NCBI GenBank assembly: GCA_964035545.1
Contig: OZ037766.1
Span: forward strand, 6,177,722-6,241,721
Direction of reading: 5' to 3'
DNA from: Bugula neritina
Taxonomy: Eukaryota > Bryozoa > Gymnolaemata > Cheilostomatida > Bugulidae
Length of the DNA stretch: 64,000 bases
In this document: piece after piece, positions 44,601 through 59,600 of the stretch
Layout: every line of letters starts with the position of its first letter
How positions within the stretch are numbered: the first letter of the stretch is position 1
Translations under genes and position numbers: made by a program
The notes under the pieces: model-generated
Databases searched by the model: none
Seen by the model: the letters and a program-made list of their open reading frames with translations, nothing else
Told to the model about the DNA's origin: nothing

Positions 44601-47600
44601 GAAGTCATCTGGATTTAGTTGTATATTTACATTGTGGTTATACTTGACTATTAAAGAGGCTAGAGTTACCATAGCAACATAATAATATTCTTGGTTATTA
44701 TATAATCAGTTAGAATTTGATGTTGTGCTTGTTGATGCTTGGGAGTGACTTGTAGCTGATCTTCATAATATAAGTTTACAATATATCACTGCAAGAGTAA
44801 ATTAGATATGATGTTATGTGGAATAAATATTTCTCCACCCAGCAGAGTCTTTATTGCACTTTGAAAGTAAGCTGCATTGATTTCCTATTTCACTTTATAG
44901 GAAGTAACTTTGACTCTTGATATCTGTGGTAGTAGAGCTTGTTTTCTCACTAAGAGTACATAGAGCCTGTGCTTCATACTTGTTTAATTATCTTTGTGGA
45001 TTGCTGCAGCTAAGAAAACCATTTGAATAAAGTTACTGACTATCAGTATTAATTCTCTAATGCCAAGATCTTTGTTAGTTCTGCTGCTAAAAGATTGACC
45101 GTCATCTGCAGGTAAACTGAAATTTGCATTTGTTTGAAGAGATGTCTGTCAAAATGTACTATGAGAACAAATTGCTTGGAGAAAATATATTTAGCTGATT
45201 AATTTCTGGATATTTTAATACTATATGAATGTGTAACTAAACAGTCCCGTAATATGCTGATTAGCATTCAATAACTGATAGATTTGAATTCCCAGCACAA
45301 ACATGGTGTTAGTGGTGTAAGAAAATGTGCTTTCCATCCTTTTAGTCTGATATATTTACTAGTCTCATAGTGTTTTAGTTAAAAAACCCATATTATACAC
45401 ATTCACATTTGAATATACTTTTATATATGCCATTTGCCACTCCCTATTGCGTACAACATAACTTAGGTATGCATCTTTTGGCGGGTCTTTTCAGTGAGTC
45501 TATATAATATTGTGACGTGGTTAAAGTGTACTGACTACTTTTTCTAGTGCCTGTTAGTTACATGGTTTAATATGGAAATTGCATCAACCAGGCTATGTCT
45601 TTGTCCACCACTCACACAAACTTATGATATCATCAGTGTTGGTCTTCTAAGCTTTGTTCTCAGATTATCTGTTCTAGTGACACCAGCTGTAAAGTCTTAT
45701 CCCATCTCTTACTATAACAGAGACATCTTCAAATCTGTTGCTGCAGGCTATGAATACTTGTATACACAAGTAGTTAGCTGATACAATATTATATTGTTTT
45801 TCAAAGTTAAAAAATCTTAGATCCTAATACCTTTAGAAAATTATAGTATTGGCATGAAATAATAGAAATAGAATAAAGAAATGCACTAATAATTTAATTT
45901 TTTTAATAAAATAGATTTATAGCAATTTTCTTTTTGTATTTATTTTAAGACTTTTAGACAATAAGAATATCTAGCAGTTACAGTTATTAGCAGTGTGAAA
46001 ATGGAAAATTGAAATTTTGTGAAAAGTTGATAAACTAAATTCAGACATAATAGTTCTGGAAGTATTTTTTAATTAATAATATGGAACTTTTAAATACTAC
46101 AATAGGAATAGAAATGCTAGCCTATACTATTTCAGACTTATAAAAGAATAGTTATAGCAAAGAAAGTTGTCTACCTACAGTAGTATTCCAAGTTCAAACT
46201 AAAAGATTTGCCCCCTTTAGTGGCAGCATGCTCAGTGTAGTTTTATTGGATTTAGTTGAATTAAACTATAATATAATTTTGAATCAATCAAGTGTTTTTC
46301 TGATGATACATGTAAGCTGGTAATGGGATATTTTGAGTAAATTAATTTTTCAGCTATCAAAATCTATAAAAAGTCTAAGTTTCTAATTTCCAACTTAGAA
46401 ATCTAAATTTCAAAACTTCCCAAGTTATAACAGACTATTATAATGAACTATATCTTTTTTTCTGAAATTTTCATTTATAAATTCATGTACAAATAATTCA
46501 TTTTCCAAATGCCTATAGGAACTCTATTAGCCTCAGGTCTTTAATTTTTCACACAAGTTGAGTTTTTGAGGCAAGGCTAGTAATTTTCAAAGCATCTATT
46601 TTGTATTATTTCAAATTGGTTTTTAAAGAAAACAAGTTGTTCAAAACTGCTCCAGTAGTTTTCGATTTTTCTGGACAACATTAGATATTTCTTAGAAACA
46701 ATTTGTGTTGGCCTTGTGGACTGGCAGCTGTTTTCAGTTCTCATAAACCCATTCAACCACCAGAAATTCAACCACCATCGTGTGAATTTTGAACAATTCA
46801 GGTTACATAATAGATATAAATATTGCAGGTCAAATTCTTTTGTACATGCACTGATGAGGGCAACCGCACTTAAACCAAACACCAGACACGCTGCCTGCAA
46901 GTTATTTACAATCTAAGTCATTTATCAGTTCATCACCGCAGATCCGTGAGGTTAGTTGTCACATCAACTAGCAGTCACTGTCTAATCTCTACATTGCAGG
47001 AATTTTCTGCCTCCTCTTCCTATCAAAGCTGATAAAGTTGCAGTTCCATCGCCTCCTGCTGCAAGGACCTCTAAAGCTTTGGACTCCTCAGTTACAGTGA
47101 CAGATAAGGCGCCAGTATTACCACTAGAAGACATCAATGTAGAAAGTTTGATAAATGACATTGTAATGGCAAGTTCTAACACTGCAGAGGCCACTAGCAG
47201 TTCCACCGAATCGCTGCAGGTAAAGTTACATTTAGGTGCAATAATAGCGGAGAAATTGGGATAGCCCAAGTTCTTTAATTTTCTCAATCTTTGGTTTGGG
47301 GCGTGGATTGAAATTCATACAAGAACACAACTTGTACATTTCTAATCTAGAACACGGGCTTTTTTTAATTTCTCAATTGCTTCACCTATACCTGAATTCA
47401 ACAGAGATGTAATAATATTTATATTTTGGTACATGTCCGTTCCACATGAAACTTTCCTTCACCGGCCCAGCTTAGCTTAGATTTTTGAATGGATTCACTT
47501 CTCTAGTTTACTATCTGAATATCAATAACATAATGCCCTTCTCTACACTATACATGTCTAATGTTGGTATCAAAGCTGATATAAGCTACTTTCCTTGCAT

Positions 47601-50600
47601 ATTTCATGTTTTTGGATGGCATATGCTTTGCTCTCTTGGGTTTGGAGCCTCACTGTTTAATTCCCAAGAAATTCATGCAAATGCAAAGCATAAAATAGGA
47701 ATTCTACACTTACCTTGTAGATTGTCTGCTATTGGTGTAGGCTGTAGAGGCTTCTAATATTTTATTTAGTATAATTGAGTTTCAGTGTTTGTTACATCTA
47801 TCTGCCTTTTCATGCATTACTTTCTCCTTGTGCTACAAAACATTAGCTAAAACTGGCAGTATACTAGCATACAGTATGCAGTGTCATAAGTATAGTATTC
47901 ATTATTGCTTCTCATCAATTTATAACAGGAACTGTAGCACCCAGGCTATGTATTCACAACTCTCAATGAATAAACAAAGTGTAAATTAGACTATAAGATA
48001 TTTTATGCAGTATTGGAGAAGTTGAGATAGCCTAAGTTCTTTAATTTTTGATGAATTCTGAGTTTGGGCCAACTAATACAAATAATAAAAGGCAAACTAA
48101 TACGAATAATTGAACTGTAACTACTCATCAAAGTAGCACATGGCTATAAAATATCTAATGCTTGTGTTTTCTCTTTCTCTGTGCTTTACGTTAGTGAGGT
48201 AATAGGCAGTTTTGGCTAGTTTAATGCCTGGTATCTAATACTTATTAGCGGTTATCAAACTTGACTTGTTAAACCACACTCCAAACTAATTTCAATGTAT
48301 GAAATAAAACTGGCATCGGTATGCAAGTAATATTATGCCAAATCTAAGTAATGCTATTATGTAGCTAAACTAATTAAGGTTAGTAAACAAAGATTATGCT
48401 GAAGAAAAGCTAGAAAGCCAAGCTATGAAATCTGAAAGCTATAGAAGATTCTAGAAAATAGGAAGCCTCTCCTTTGCTTTGAGTCAAGTAAAATGAAAGA
48501 TTGTTTTTATACCAGCTGATTATAGCTCAGTCAGCAGAATTCTGATAGTTGGAGAGATGTATGAGCTAAAAAAAAGTAGAGAATGGAAAGTTTAAAATAT
48601 TTAGGTTGATAGAGGTTTTTGAAATTTGAAAGTTTAACAAGTAAGAAGCATCAACAGTGAAGAATATAAAAAGTTACATTATGGCTTTTGGTGATTGTAC
48701 AGCAAGTAAAGTATTAGTAAAAATTACAGCAGTTGTAAATGAAATAATAGATAAGTGAGGATTTAAATACATTTCCTAAATTTTAATTGGATGCATCAAA
48801 TATAGTGAATCTCTTTGATTATTGGTTAGTGCAATTTGAACTACGTGTAGAAAGTGGAGCAATTTTAAATGGGTAGCATTATTATATATTGTAAGCTAGT
48901 TAGTGCATTTTGAGGTAGAGAAAACTCCAATAACTCGTGCAATAGGTTTCAATGTTTATAATGATAATTTGCAGGCAGTGGTGCTAGTAGCTCAACTACT
49001 ATTCATAGTATGGTTATTCGAATTTTAATTTGTTGCTGCTGCATAAACGCAGTGTGGTATAAAGCCATTGTAGTCTACTAATACTTTGTCGTATACAGAA
49101 ATTTTCCACAGTATGACTGGGCAGCAATATTAACTGCAGTGCATTAGAATTTCGCTTCCACTTATCATTTGTTATATAACTACAATTACTATTAGCTACC
49201 TGTCCATCAAAATTGTCACTATAGCAACTGGTATACAATTTATTTTAAAGTCAAGTTCTAGAATAATGATGAGTCTGCTTTTCAAATCAGCAAAATTTTG
49301 CATGACATTTCATAATGGAATTGAGTTAATGCCTGAACATATATAATTACTTTTGCAAGCATTGATGCTAGGTAATACTTAGAATTTAGTAAGTTAGTAA
49401 CCTTTAGGACAACTTTATATGTTTAGACAAGAGTAGGTAGTGTTATTAGAAATAAAATTTAATCTGAAAGCTAATTTTAAATCTTTAAATAACACAAATG
49501 ATCATTTTCTATATTACAACGATAACTAGTATTAAAAGATGTTACTTCTACACAAGTTTCAGTATATTAGAGTTGTTCTTCCTTAGACAAATAATGGCAA
49601 CTTATCTTAGTTCAAATCTCACCGCATTATTTACATCTGATACATGCAAATAATATGAAAAGGTGCAGTAATGGAAAAATTATGATATCAGTGTTCTATA
49701 GATAGGAAAAGTAGCAAAATAAGTTGTGTTCTTTAGAATCTCAACCTATTCCCACACCAAAATTCATTAGACAAGTTAAAGAACTTAGGTTAATAAATTT
49801 TCTCCATTACTGCACCTGAACAAAATATATTCCAGAGCTAGTTTTACCTAAGTAGAACATTCATATAGTGGACTAGGCAAGTTTATTTTCTGTTTACAAT
49901 AACACCTCTACACCAAGCTACACCTCACCAAAACTATACACCAAAAACATTACTTGGCTATGCAGCCTAACCTCTTCACTGGCACATGTTGCAAAGTGGC
50001 TGTATTTGAGAGCTAGGCACAGCTTGTCAGCAGAAAGCTCAGGTTATAGCTTTGCATACATTTCACTACAACACATCTTCAACCAATAATATGCATTAAA
50101 CCAGTTCTTATTGTCGCAAGTTTGTTGCTGCCTCTTCACTTAAAACTTCTTTCAATGTAAACTTTGACACAAATTGTTAATTTTGTTCATACGTACTGAA
50201 GAGATTTATTGGAAATTAAAGGAAGTTTATTCTTGTATGCATAAGAGAGAGAGATTGTATCTCTATACATCTTTTTACACTATTATGTTATTTGATACAA
50301 CTGAAATTCCTTGAAATTGTTTCTCTACAATTGGTTTTAATTTTACTTTTCATATGTGATTATAAGCAGCATTTGGGAAGTTGAGCATGAGTTGAATCTT
50401 TAAAAAGTTATGTTATCCAAGGATTGATTATACAATACCACATGCATTATGTAATGCAGTATGTAGTATAGAAATATCATAGAATATTATGTTACCCGAC
50501 CAGGTGTGTAGTTTATTTCTGCAGTTCCGTAGAATAACAAATAACATCAAGAAAAATGGTACACTGAAAATGCATTGGTGCATATAGTAAACAAAGAGAT

Positions 50601-53600
50601 TATAGCTTAAGGTCTGTCACAGCTTGAGAATAAAAATATTTAAAGCATAAGTTAATATATAAAAATAAGAGATTTGACTGCTTGAAAATAAACAGATAAT
50701 TTTGAAAAAAAGCAATCTACAAATAGGAGAATTGTAATTCTATGTATATAAACATTGAGAAATCATCATATATTATATTTTTATGCAAACCGAACACTAG
50801 TCCACTGGGCTATAAGCTGAAACTATTGCAAGGGAAACCATCTTGTAGTAGAAATCCCCCACCATATTTTATAACTTTGCATCTTTACAATGCAGCTCTT
50901 GCAGGGCTATTTGTAACACAATGCATCATGCTAAATGAGCTGCTAGTAGTTGACAAATAGAAACTGATGATTGAGTTAATAATACAGCGCTTTGTGCTAT
51001 TATTCTTCATAATAGTTCTCTTATTTCGTCTATCATTGGATATCATAAAGTCGATGCTGATAACTAGTTGACTGTGTTGAGTCATTTAGGACCACTTTCA
51101 CTTACGTGCTCATGCAGTTAGGTTGAGTTTATCTTTTAGAAAGCATTGTTCCTTGAACTAGTATCTGCTACATTGATATAATAGCATAAGAAAAGCTGTT
51201 ATCAAAAAGTCAGCAAAGGATAAAGTTAAGTTTCATTGAACAATATTAGTTGCTGCTGAAAGGTGAGGATGTGTGGGTGTGAGTAATTAATGTTAAACAT
51301 GAATGGGGCAACTTGTTTTACTGCTGTTTTTATTATTTTCATACAGGTTAAATTATATATAAAAAATATTTCCCTCAAAATCTCCATTACTGCACCTAGC
51401 TGGAGGTTTTATGAGCTTACATTATGAGCTACTTGCTAAGAAAGCATTAGCACATGTCTTAACTATTTGGAAAGGCTTGTTCTGCACATTTTTTTAATTG
51501 TAGTTATCTTTCCTTGTAACGGACCTTTACCCAAAAAATGTTGTAGATCTTCAAAAAATATGACGCTATAACATCGAATTTTACTAATTGGAAAAAAATG
51601 ACCAGGGATTTCTGTACTGCAAATTCCTTTTAGTTTCTTAGGTGAAACTACTTTGTAGGATAAACTGTTGATAGTTAAACTATTTTGTCATTTATTTTTG
51701 GTGCCAATACAGTTTTCTAAGTAAAGAAACAATTTTTTGCAAGCAGCGACTGAAAATAAGTCGTTTTGGTTTTAGTTAAATATTATCTGGATTATGCTAG
51801 AATTTTTAACTGTGCTTACAAAGCTATATTAAGATTATGGATTATTTTTTAAAAGGTATGCTAAATTGCAGCAAAAAAATAAATGTAGTTTTTAAAAGCT
51901 ACACTTAGGATGAAAGCTTATGTTGGTGTTGCAAACTAGGAAAATATATCTCAGGGACTAGTTACTGTGAAAAAACTGAAAGATTCTTGGTAAATCATTA
52001 ATTTATTAGTAATAAACTAAATCCTTGAAGGCTGAGCCAGTGTTCAAAAAAATTTTTAATACGAAAGTTTAGGCATTGAGGTTTTAAAAAGACCATCTTA
52101 TCAGTGACCATTATCTGCCATAGCTCAAACTTTACTTCAAAAATGTCCATTTACTTTGACCTATTTATTTTCAAGTATATAATTTTGGTGTTGATTATTA
52201 CTTTTTTAGGAATCATCACCAAAGGCCACAAGCCTACCTCGAAGAAAAAGGCGTATCGTTGAACGATACCAAGTAATTCACGACTACAAAGGGAAAAAAA
52301 GATCTGCTTTGGATTATCAACCGGAGCCATTAAAATCAAAAAAGAAATCCCAGAAAATCACTGCAGATTCCTTGACACTACCACAACCTTCTGCTAAAAA
52401 AAGTTTACAAACTTCCTTTAAGACTGTAATGATTCCAGATTCCACTACTGAATCTCCAACTCTAACTCCTTCAATCGAATCACCATCTGAACTCTTTTCA
52501 GACTCTATTCACGGTGAAGAAAAGAACATGCTTAAGCAAACTCATCAGAACAAGTCCTCTAATCTCCCCTCTATTGAAGATGAAATTGTAATCATCAAGC
52601 AAGCAGAGCCCCAACAGAAATCTCATAGCAGCACAGTTCCAAGTAAAAGTGAAACTTCTAACCTGCAGTTCGACCATGCAAATGATGATGCAATAGAAAA
52701 GAAAGTGTCAAAAAGTTGCTCAGTTACACCAGAATTGAACAAAAAGTCCTCTTCTGGAAAGAAAAATTTACAAAAAAATGTTTCTGAAAAAGAAACTTGT
52801 AATAAAAGTGCCAATAGCTCATTTTCAACAGAAAATGAAGACGAACCATCTTCGGAAAATCAGCCCCTTTTAAATAGACGTGAAAAACGTAAGATATACC
52901 AAACAAACTTTTATCAAGTTGTTTATCCTCAGCCAAAGCGGAAAAAAGGAGAAGAGTCTGTGGATCGAAAAAAGCCAAAGCAGTCCACAAAAAGCAACAG
53001 CACTGCCAGCCAAAATAAACGTGGAAAGGGAAGAGATAATCTCATCAAAGACATTTCATCTATAAATAGCAGAGATGAGGAGAAGGAAGCTGGTCAAGCT
53101 GCTGAAAACTCTCAAATAGCTCCAAGCGTTGACACTGAAGAATCAAAGCTAAAAGCTACTAATCAGGAATCAAAATCTGAAAAGGTGAGGCAAGCCAAAA
53201 TTTTGATTAATGGTAATCAAATGGGTAAAACTAAAAAGCAGTTAAATGCTGTTCCTTGCCCATTGGGTTAATTAAGGTCCAGTTTAAGATAGGAATATCA
53301 ATTTTGATTTATCTTTGCAGCTCGGACAAGTTTTATATTAGTAGACTAAATGCATATGATGATTGTAATGTGTGTAGTAAAGGAGTAATTAGTATTAGTC
53401 AACTTGTTGAACTTGAAACTGTCAATAAATATTGAATAATTTATTTACAGCTACCTGTACTTTAAAATGTTTTAAAGACAAGTAAACAGGCTAAAGTGTT
53501 GCTTAGTTTTGGCACCCATCTCTATATACAGTATCTGTAATAATATTGTACTAAATAGGTGTTTATAAAAATAGCACGCCAGTTCTGCATAATACGCCAA

Positions 53601-56600
53601 AAGATATCATGCTAGAATCTAGATAAACCTGCCCTATACTCTTTATGTAGAGAGCAAGCTATACTTTTAGCAACTAGATAGCAAGGATACTCAAGAGAAG
53701 GCAAGTGAGAAAGCTGAGTCAGAAGAACCAGAGTTGGAAGAAAGTGGGAGCAAGGGCAGGATTGTGTGGGGGAAGCTGACAGCGAGGTGTAAACCATGGC
53801 CAGGTGTAACTATTAGAGGTTCAGATGCTGCCCAAGTAGCTGCCAGTCCTGAGAACCAGTGGATCTTCTGGTACGGGGAGCATAAAGTCTCCGAGGTAAG
53901 AATTGTTCTTTAGGTTCATAATAATTATAGCTTTACAACTTGGAAAAACTTAAAAAAAAACAAGAAGTATTTGATAATATAGCAGGCTGAGGCTGCGACT
54001 TATGTTCAGTTATACTGTGCTATGACATCATACTTGAACAAGTTGGGTGTAGATATCACAATGGATATGGTGATGAAAACTTAGTGCAAAGGGTTATTAA
54101 TAACTGACCACAATTGATGCAAAATGACATATTTTTGTGTGAGCTGATTACATATTCTGTACTCAATAACTAGTTGAAGTTTTCAGTGTATGAAAGGCTA
54201 GTAGTAAGTTGAATAAAGGTGACATGAATAATAACTTGTCAATGCTAGATTATTTTCTAACCACAATATTACCAAATGTTGATTGAAGTTTTATTATCTT
54301 CAAGTAAGACACCAAACTTGCAGTGGAATTTATATGAATGAATACTTGCAATATATTATATACTTCAAGGCATGCAGTCACAGCTACCATTTTTTATGTT
54401 TACTACTAAGTAACTATATCTTTAGGTTCAGTTGAGTCGACTTCAGAGCTTTGACACTGGATTTTCAAAGTCATTTAAGCTGGGGTCTGGAAACACCTAC
54501 ACTAAGGCGGTAGTTGAGGCCCTCTCGGACTGCTGGGAGCTGCTGGCAGAAACCCAGGCTACAAAGAATCAAAAGCTTCCGGAAGACATAGACCAGTTTT
54601 TGGATTGGGCAAGGCAGCATTTCACAGATGAAAAGTCTATTCTGCCTGAAGGAAGAGGTGAACCATTTGTTTATTCTGTTGATTTATTAAAGGGCTTTTA
54701 TGTGATTAGGCGAAATATCAACCAAGATAGAGAAATTCACTTGGCAAAACTTTGGCAGAGGGACAAAAATTGCCCATCATAGTCAGTTTTACCACAAAAC
54801 AAAAAAATTATTTACTTCTGACTATTACATACACATACTTTCTAGATGCAGCTTATTGTAAACCAATATTTGCTGTACTACTGTACAGTGAACAGCTACG
54901 TTTACTTCCCCTAATGGCTGTCTATTAAACAGTCACATTCTAGAAGATAAACTAGTCAATTCATCTTCTTATGCTTCACCAGTCACTGTGGATTTGTAGA
55001 GTTACTTTCTTTTGAATGAGTATATTTTACCATAGGTATAAAACTATCTAAATTTATTATTGCAATTTTAAGATTGATGGAATTTAAGTGATTTAATTTA
55101 AATTTCAATTGAAAATTTTAAATTAAAAAAAAGTTTTTTTCCACAAAGAGGCCACAATACTGACCATTTTTTGTGTTTTTTTTAGTCAGCAAATTTGTGT
55201 CTGCGAAACTAGCGTACATCGTAGAAACAATCAACAACGCTGAAGAGTCTACGGACTTCGAGGAAGATGACGATGACGAGGATTTCCAAAAGAAAAAGCA
55301 ACCATCCAAGTCGAAAAAAGTAGTTCATCAGCCAAAGCAGCCTTCCAGAGGTGAAATATGATGAACTAGGGTTAAATACAAAAAACTTATAAGCATTTCA
55401 TCCCAAAGTTACATTCATAAGGCAAATGATCTATCCATAGATAATTTTTCCCTAAGCTAATTAAGATAAAAAAAATTCTTTATAAATTTAGAGTTGTATT
55501 CTCATGAAAAAGTATATTGCAAATTATAGTTTTAGTATTAGTAGTCTCACATAAGATTATCTGCTTTAGATGCAGTAATGTGTTTTTATTTCTCCATTAC
55601 ATTATATGAAAGGACATCTATTGAGACCCCCTTTGTACTTCCCCTTCAGAGGAATAGGCTGCTATTCATCAACTTAACTTGCAAGGTGCTACTGTATGTA
55701 ATTATTGGTCTTGGCTCTTCCAGTTAAAGCAGCTGCTAAAGTCAGAGCCCAAGATCTTGAAATAGAAGACATTTGCTTAGCCTGTGGTTTTGAGAAGACA
55801 CCCGAGTCCAACATTCGGCCACATCCCCTTTTCATTGGAGGACTCTGTGATGAATGTCTGGTAAGGGAAATACTTGTATGAAATAAAATTATTATAGTTT
55901 AAACTATCACATGATATTAAACATGCATTATTTGTATTGCATATAAAATGAAACCTTTATTGTTTATACTGTCCTAATTAACATATCTTCGAAAAAATGC
56001 AAAAGTTGCACATATTTTGTTTAAAAAATGAAAGAGCTGCACTTTACACAGCTTTGTTAGAAATTAGCAAAATAGTATAAAATTAAACTGGCTTCAAAAG
56101 CTAAAGCCTTATTTTTATTCGTTTCTGTTAGTATTGCAGTAAAAAGTAGTAATGGCTGCTCTGGGCTGTTTCTTTCATGCCAAAAACTGACGATATTAAA
56201 AATGTCAAAAACTTGCCCCAGCCAGTTTATATTGTGGCCATCTCTCAAGTATTAAAAATGTACATAAAGTTATCTCCTTTTTTGTGTTGGTATGGTTATA
56301 ATAAAAAGGTTTTGCCTTCATAAATGTGATTTATTGTTAGCTTGCTTTGTTTGAAGCTAATGGTGCACTGAGACTTTCTCGGGCCGTTGGCAAATTTCCT
56401 TGCAAGATGTTGTCTAATAAGATTTCTGGCTATAAATAGTTACGGTTGTTTTATATTGTTGGTAAACAATTGAATTGGTAGTTTAGGCCTGCTGTAGTAG
56501 CAATCATGCAAATGCAAATAAAAGTGAAACACCTGTCAACAGAAAAAATAGCTAAATCAGTGGCAACACCGTTCTAGAGTGGAAAAAAGATGTGCATGCG

Positions 56601-59600
56601 TTTACCCGTTTACCGCACGTATAAAGTATAAAAAAATTATTTCTTGTATGTATTTGTGAAACTACCTGTATAAAATTTTCTTCAACGGACATCTTTAAAC
56701 CATATAAAGATTGCAAAATACTGAAGCCAAATTGTTATTCGATGCCAATTTTTAGCCCAATAAAAAGCGATTTAAAACAAAAAACTTGGAAATTGAGTTA
56801 TATCCAAGTAGCATCCTGTACAAAAATGCTCAGCAGAAGAAATTGTGCAGATGACATGCCTTTTAAATTACGACACATAATTCATAATGTCGTGATATTT
56901 CTATTTCAATATTGTTGTAGGATGTAATCCGGAGCACAGCTTTCTCCTACGGAGCAGACGGATGTATGTCCTACTGTGCCATCTGCGGAGGGGGAGGATC
57001 CCTGCTCGTCTGTGACAAGGAAAACTGCGGCAGGTATACTGTAAAAGCTAACTCTGAAAACCTGCTGAGAATTCCTGTATTTTTTGTTGCTTTTGTATAT
57101 TGCCTTTCGCATCTTTTTATAGTTTTGCTTTTTAGCTATAAAGAATCTGATAATTTTAAAAATTTGATTTCTTATTTCGGTTTTGACTCAAATGTTTCGG
57201 CGAAATGCTGGCCTTACAGCTTTGAAAGTAAAATGTGGAGTATAATAATTATTCCCTTGGTGAAATACATTTTAAAAAGTAGTTAAATTGCTTGTAATAG
57301 AGATTTGTGAGGATGCATTGTATGTAAACTGTGAAACAGCTTGAATCACAATCAAATAGGCTTCTGGTCCCACACAACAACACTGGTGTCAGGACAGATG
57401 TTCTAATACTCAGGGTGTGTGTTATGTAATCGCATTAGTGAATGGTGTTTAAACTGTCATATTTGCCAATGAGCTAAATAACACATTTATTCTTTTTAAT
57501 TGCTGCTTTATGCAGTTTAATTGTCTCTATACAAGACCTTCAAACCTGTTAATAAGCGGTGAATAGTTAGCAATCTATTTTAAAATTAAGCAAAATTATA
57601 AAATAAGGAAGAGTGAGTTGCTCTCATTCTTTCAGCTAATAAATCATTTTATTAAAATTACAGCAGCTGGTTTCTGACAACACCAGCTGAAAACATAAAT
57701 ACGCTATTGTGTTGTCACAAGCATGAGCAGATGTGAAGCTTTTCTATTGGCCAAATTGAAAGTCAATTATCAGTCTGTTTTAAAGTCATGGGAAAATTTG
57801 AATTAACACCCAATTACTGTCTTTCTGCCAATAGATAATTTGAAAAATACTTTTGCATTCATATGCACAAAAGATAATAAAATTGTAATATATAATTGTG
57901 GTTGTAGCACTGAGTAGTTGGGTTATATGTATTGCATTTGGTAGTCAAAATATTAAACACATTTGCAAAAAAGTTAGTATATTAAATATCACTTTCGTAG
58001 TGCCTTATTTTTGAGGTATCATTTGCCAACAGGTTTGAAACTGATATGTTCAGATAACTCTGCACTGCCTTACGACTGAACTAGGTGTGAAAAATTAGGA
58101 GTTATGACCATATATTTTCAGGACATACTGCACGGATTGCTTAGTAGAACTGGGCAGTGACGATGTGGTAACTGCAGTAGAGGAATGCGACCCTTGGAGT
58201 TGTTTCCTTTGTGAACCTGCGACATTCCCCGAATTGCTCATTAAAAGAAGGCAGGATTCACAGCAGAGACTACTAGAGATTTTTCAAAAGCCGTCCATTT
58301 TGCATAACGTGAGTTTGCATTGTAAAAGCCATCGCCTGGTGATCATTTTCTTGACTGATTTCTGAATAGAAACGATAAATTATTTTATATTAATGTTAAA
58401 ATTTAAAATATTTAGCTTTAAAAGCAATTCGCCAATCCAAGTAAAAGTTTTAATTTTATAATCCTGTTGGCTATCTCCAGCTTTTATGTAGGTTACTTTG
58501 GGAATGCATTACGTTTTCGAAGACTTGCAGCTAATTAAAATTTGATCCAGCCTAACAACTAAACTAGATTTGCATCGGAAAATTTTCATTTAATAACATC
58601 TTTTATCAGCAGCAAGCATCTGCAATACACTCAACATATTGATGACTTGTAGGTTCCAAAAATCACAGAGGGCTCAAAGCTGCGGGTGCTTTCATTATTC
58701 GATGGAATTGGAACAGCAAAAGTGGTACTCGAAAATCTCAACTTAGACATTGAAGCATATTATTCCGTGGAAATAGAGGATGATGCTATTCAAGTTGTCC
58801 GTAGACATCATGGTGATGTCCACCAGCTGGGAGATATTAGATCTCTCACAGAAGAAAAAGTAAGAAGCTGAACATTTAAAAAAAACAAATTTTATTACAA
58901 TAATTTGATTAGTTAATTTGAGTTTATGAAACAGAGAAGTGATAATGGTTTGTGCCTAGTTGTATTTAGTAGATGTGCTTTAGATACCTATTCAATATAT
59001 TTAATATGTTTTGCTAAAGGTCGACTATCTAGTATTAGGCATAATTGCATTAGAGTTTAGTTCTTTCTATCTGAGCTCTACAAAACTTGGGAATGTGTTA
59101 TATTTTCCAGAATGTGAAGCTTTGTAGCTGCATGGAATGAATATTCATACCATTTTCTTAGTACACCTGCGAATTGTTTTATTGCAGATCCAGCTGGGTG
59201 TTTAAAGGGTGTCATTGCTGGTGACGGTTTAAATTTTGCGGGTGGAAATAAAAATGAGTAAAAGTAAAATTATCAGCTTCTATGTTTATTGCAGCTGGCA
59301 GAACTTGGCCGAATTGACCTGCTGGTTGGCGGATCACCGTGCAATGACCTGGCTTGTGTGAACCCAGCTAGGAAAGGCTTATATGGTAGCTACTTATACG
59401 TAGTGTAAAAGCCTTGAAAAGAAATTGTTTTTAAAAGATGGAAAACATGGCTATTTAGGGCTCTTCAAGCCAGTCGAATATAGTGTTTAGTGTCTATTTT
59501 AATTACTAAGTTTATAAATCAGTAGTCTAACTATGCAAGTTTACAAAGTATGCTAGTATAATTACTGCATAACTTAGATTTCCCTGGAGAAGCAGCTTAT

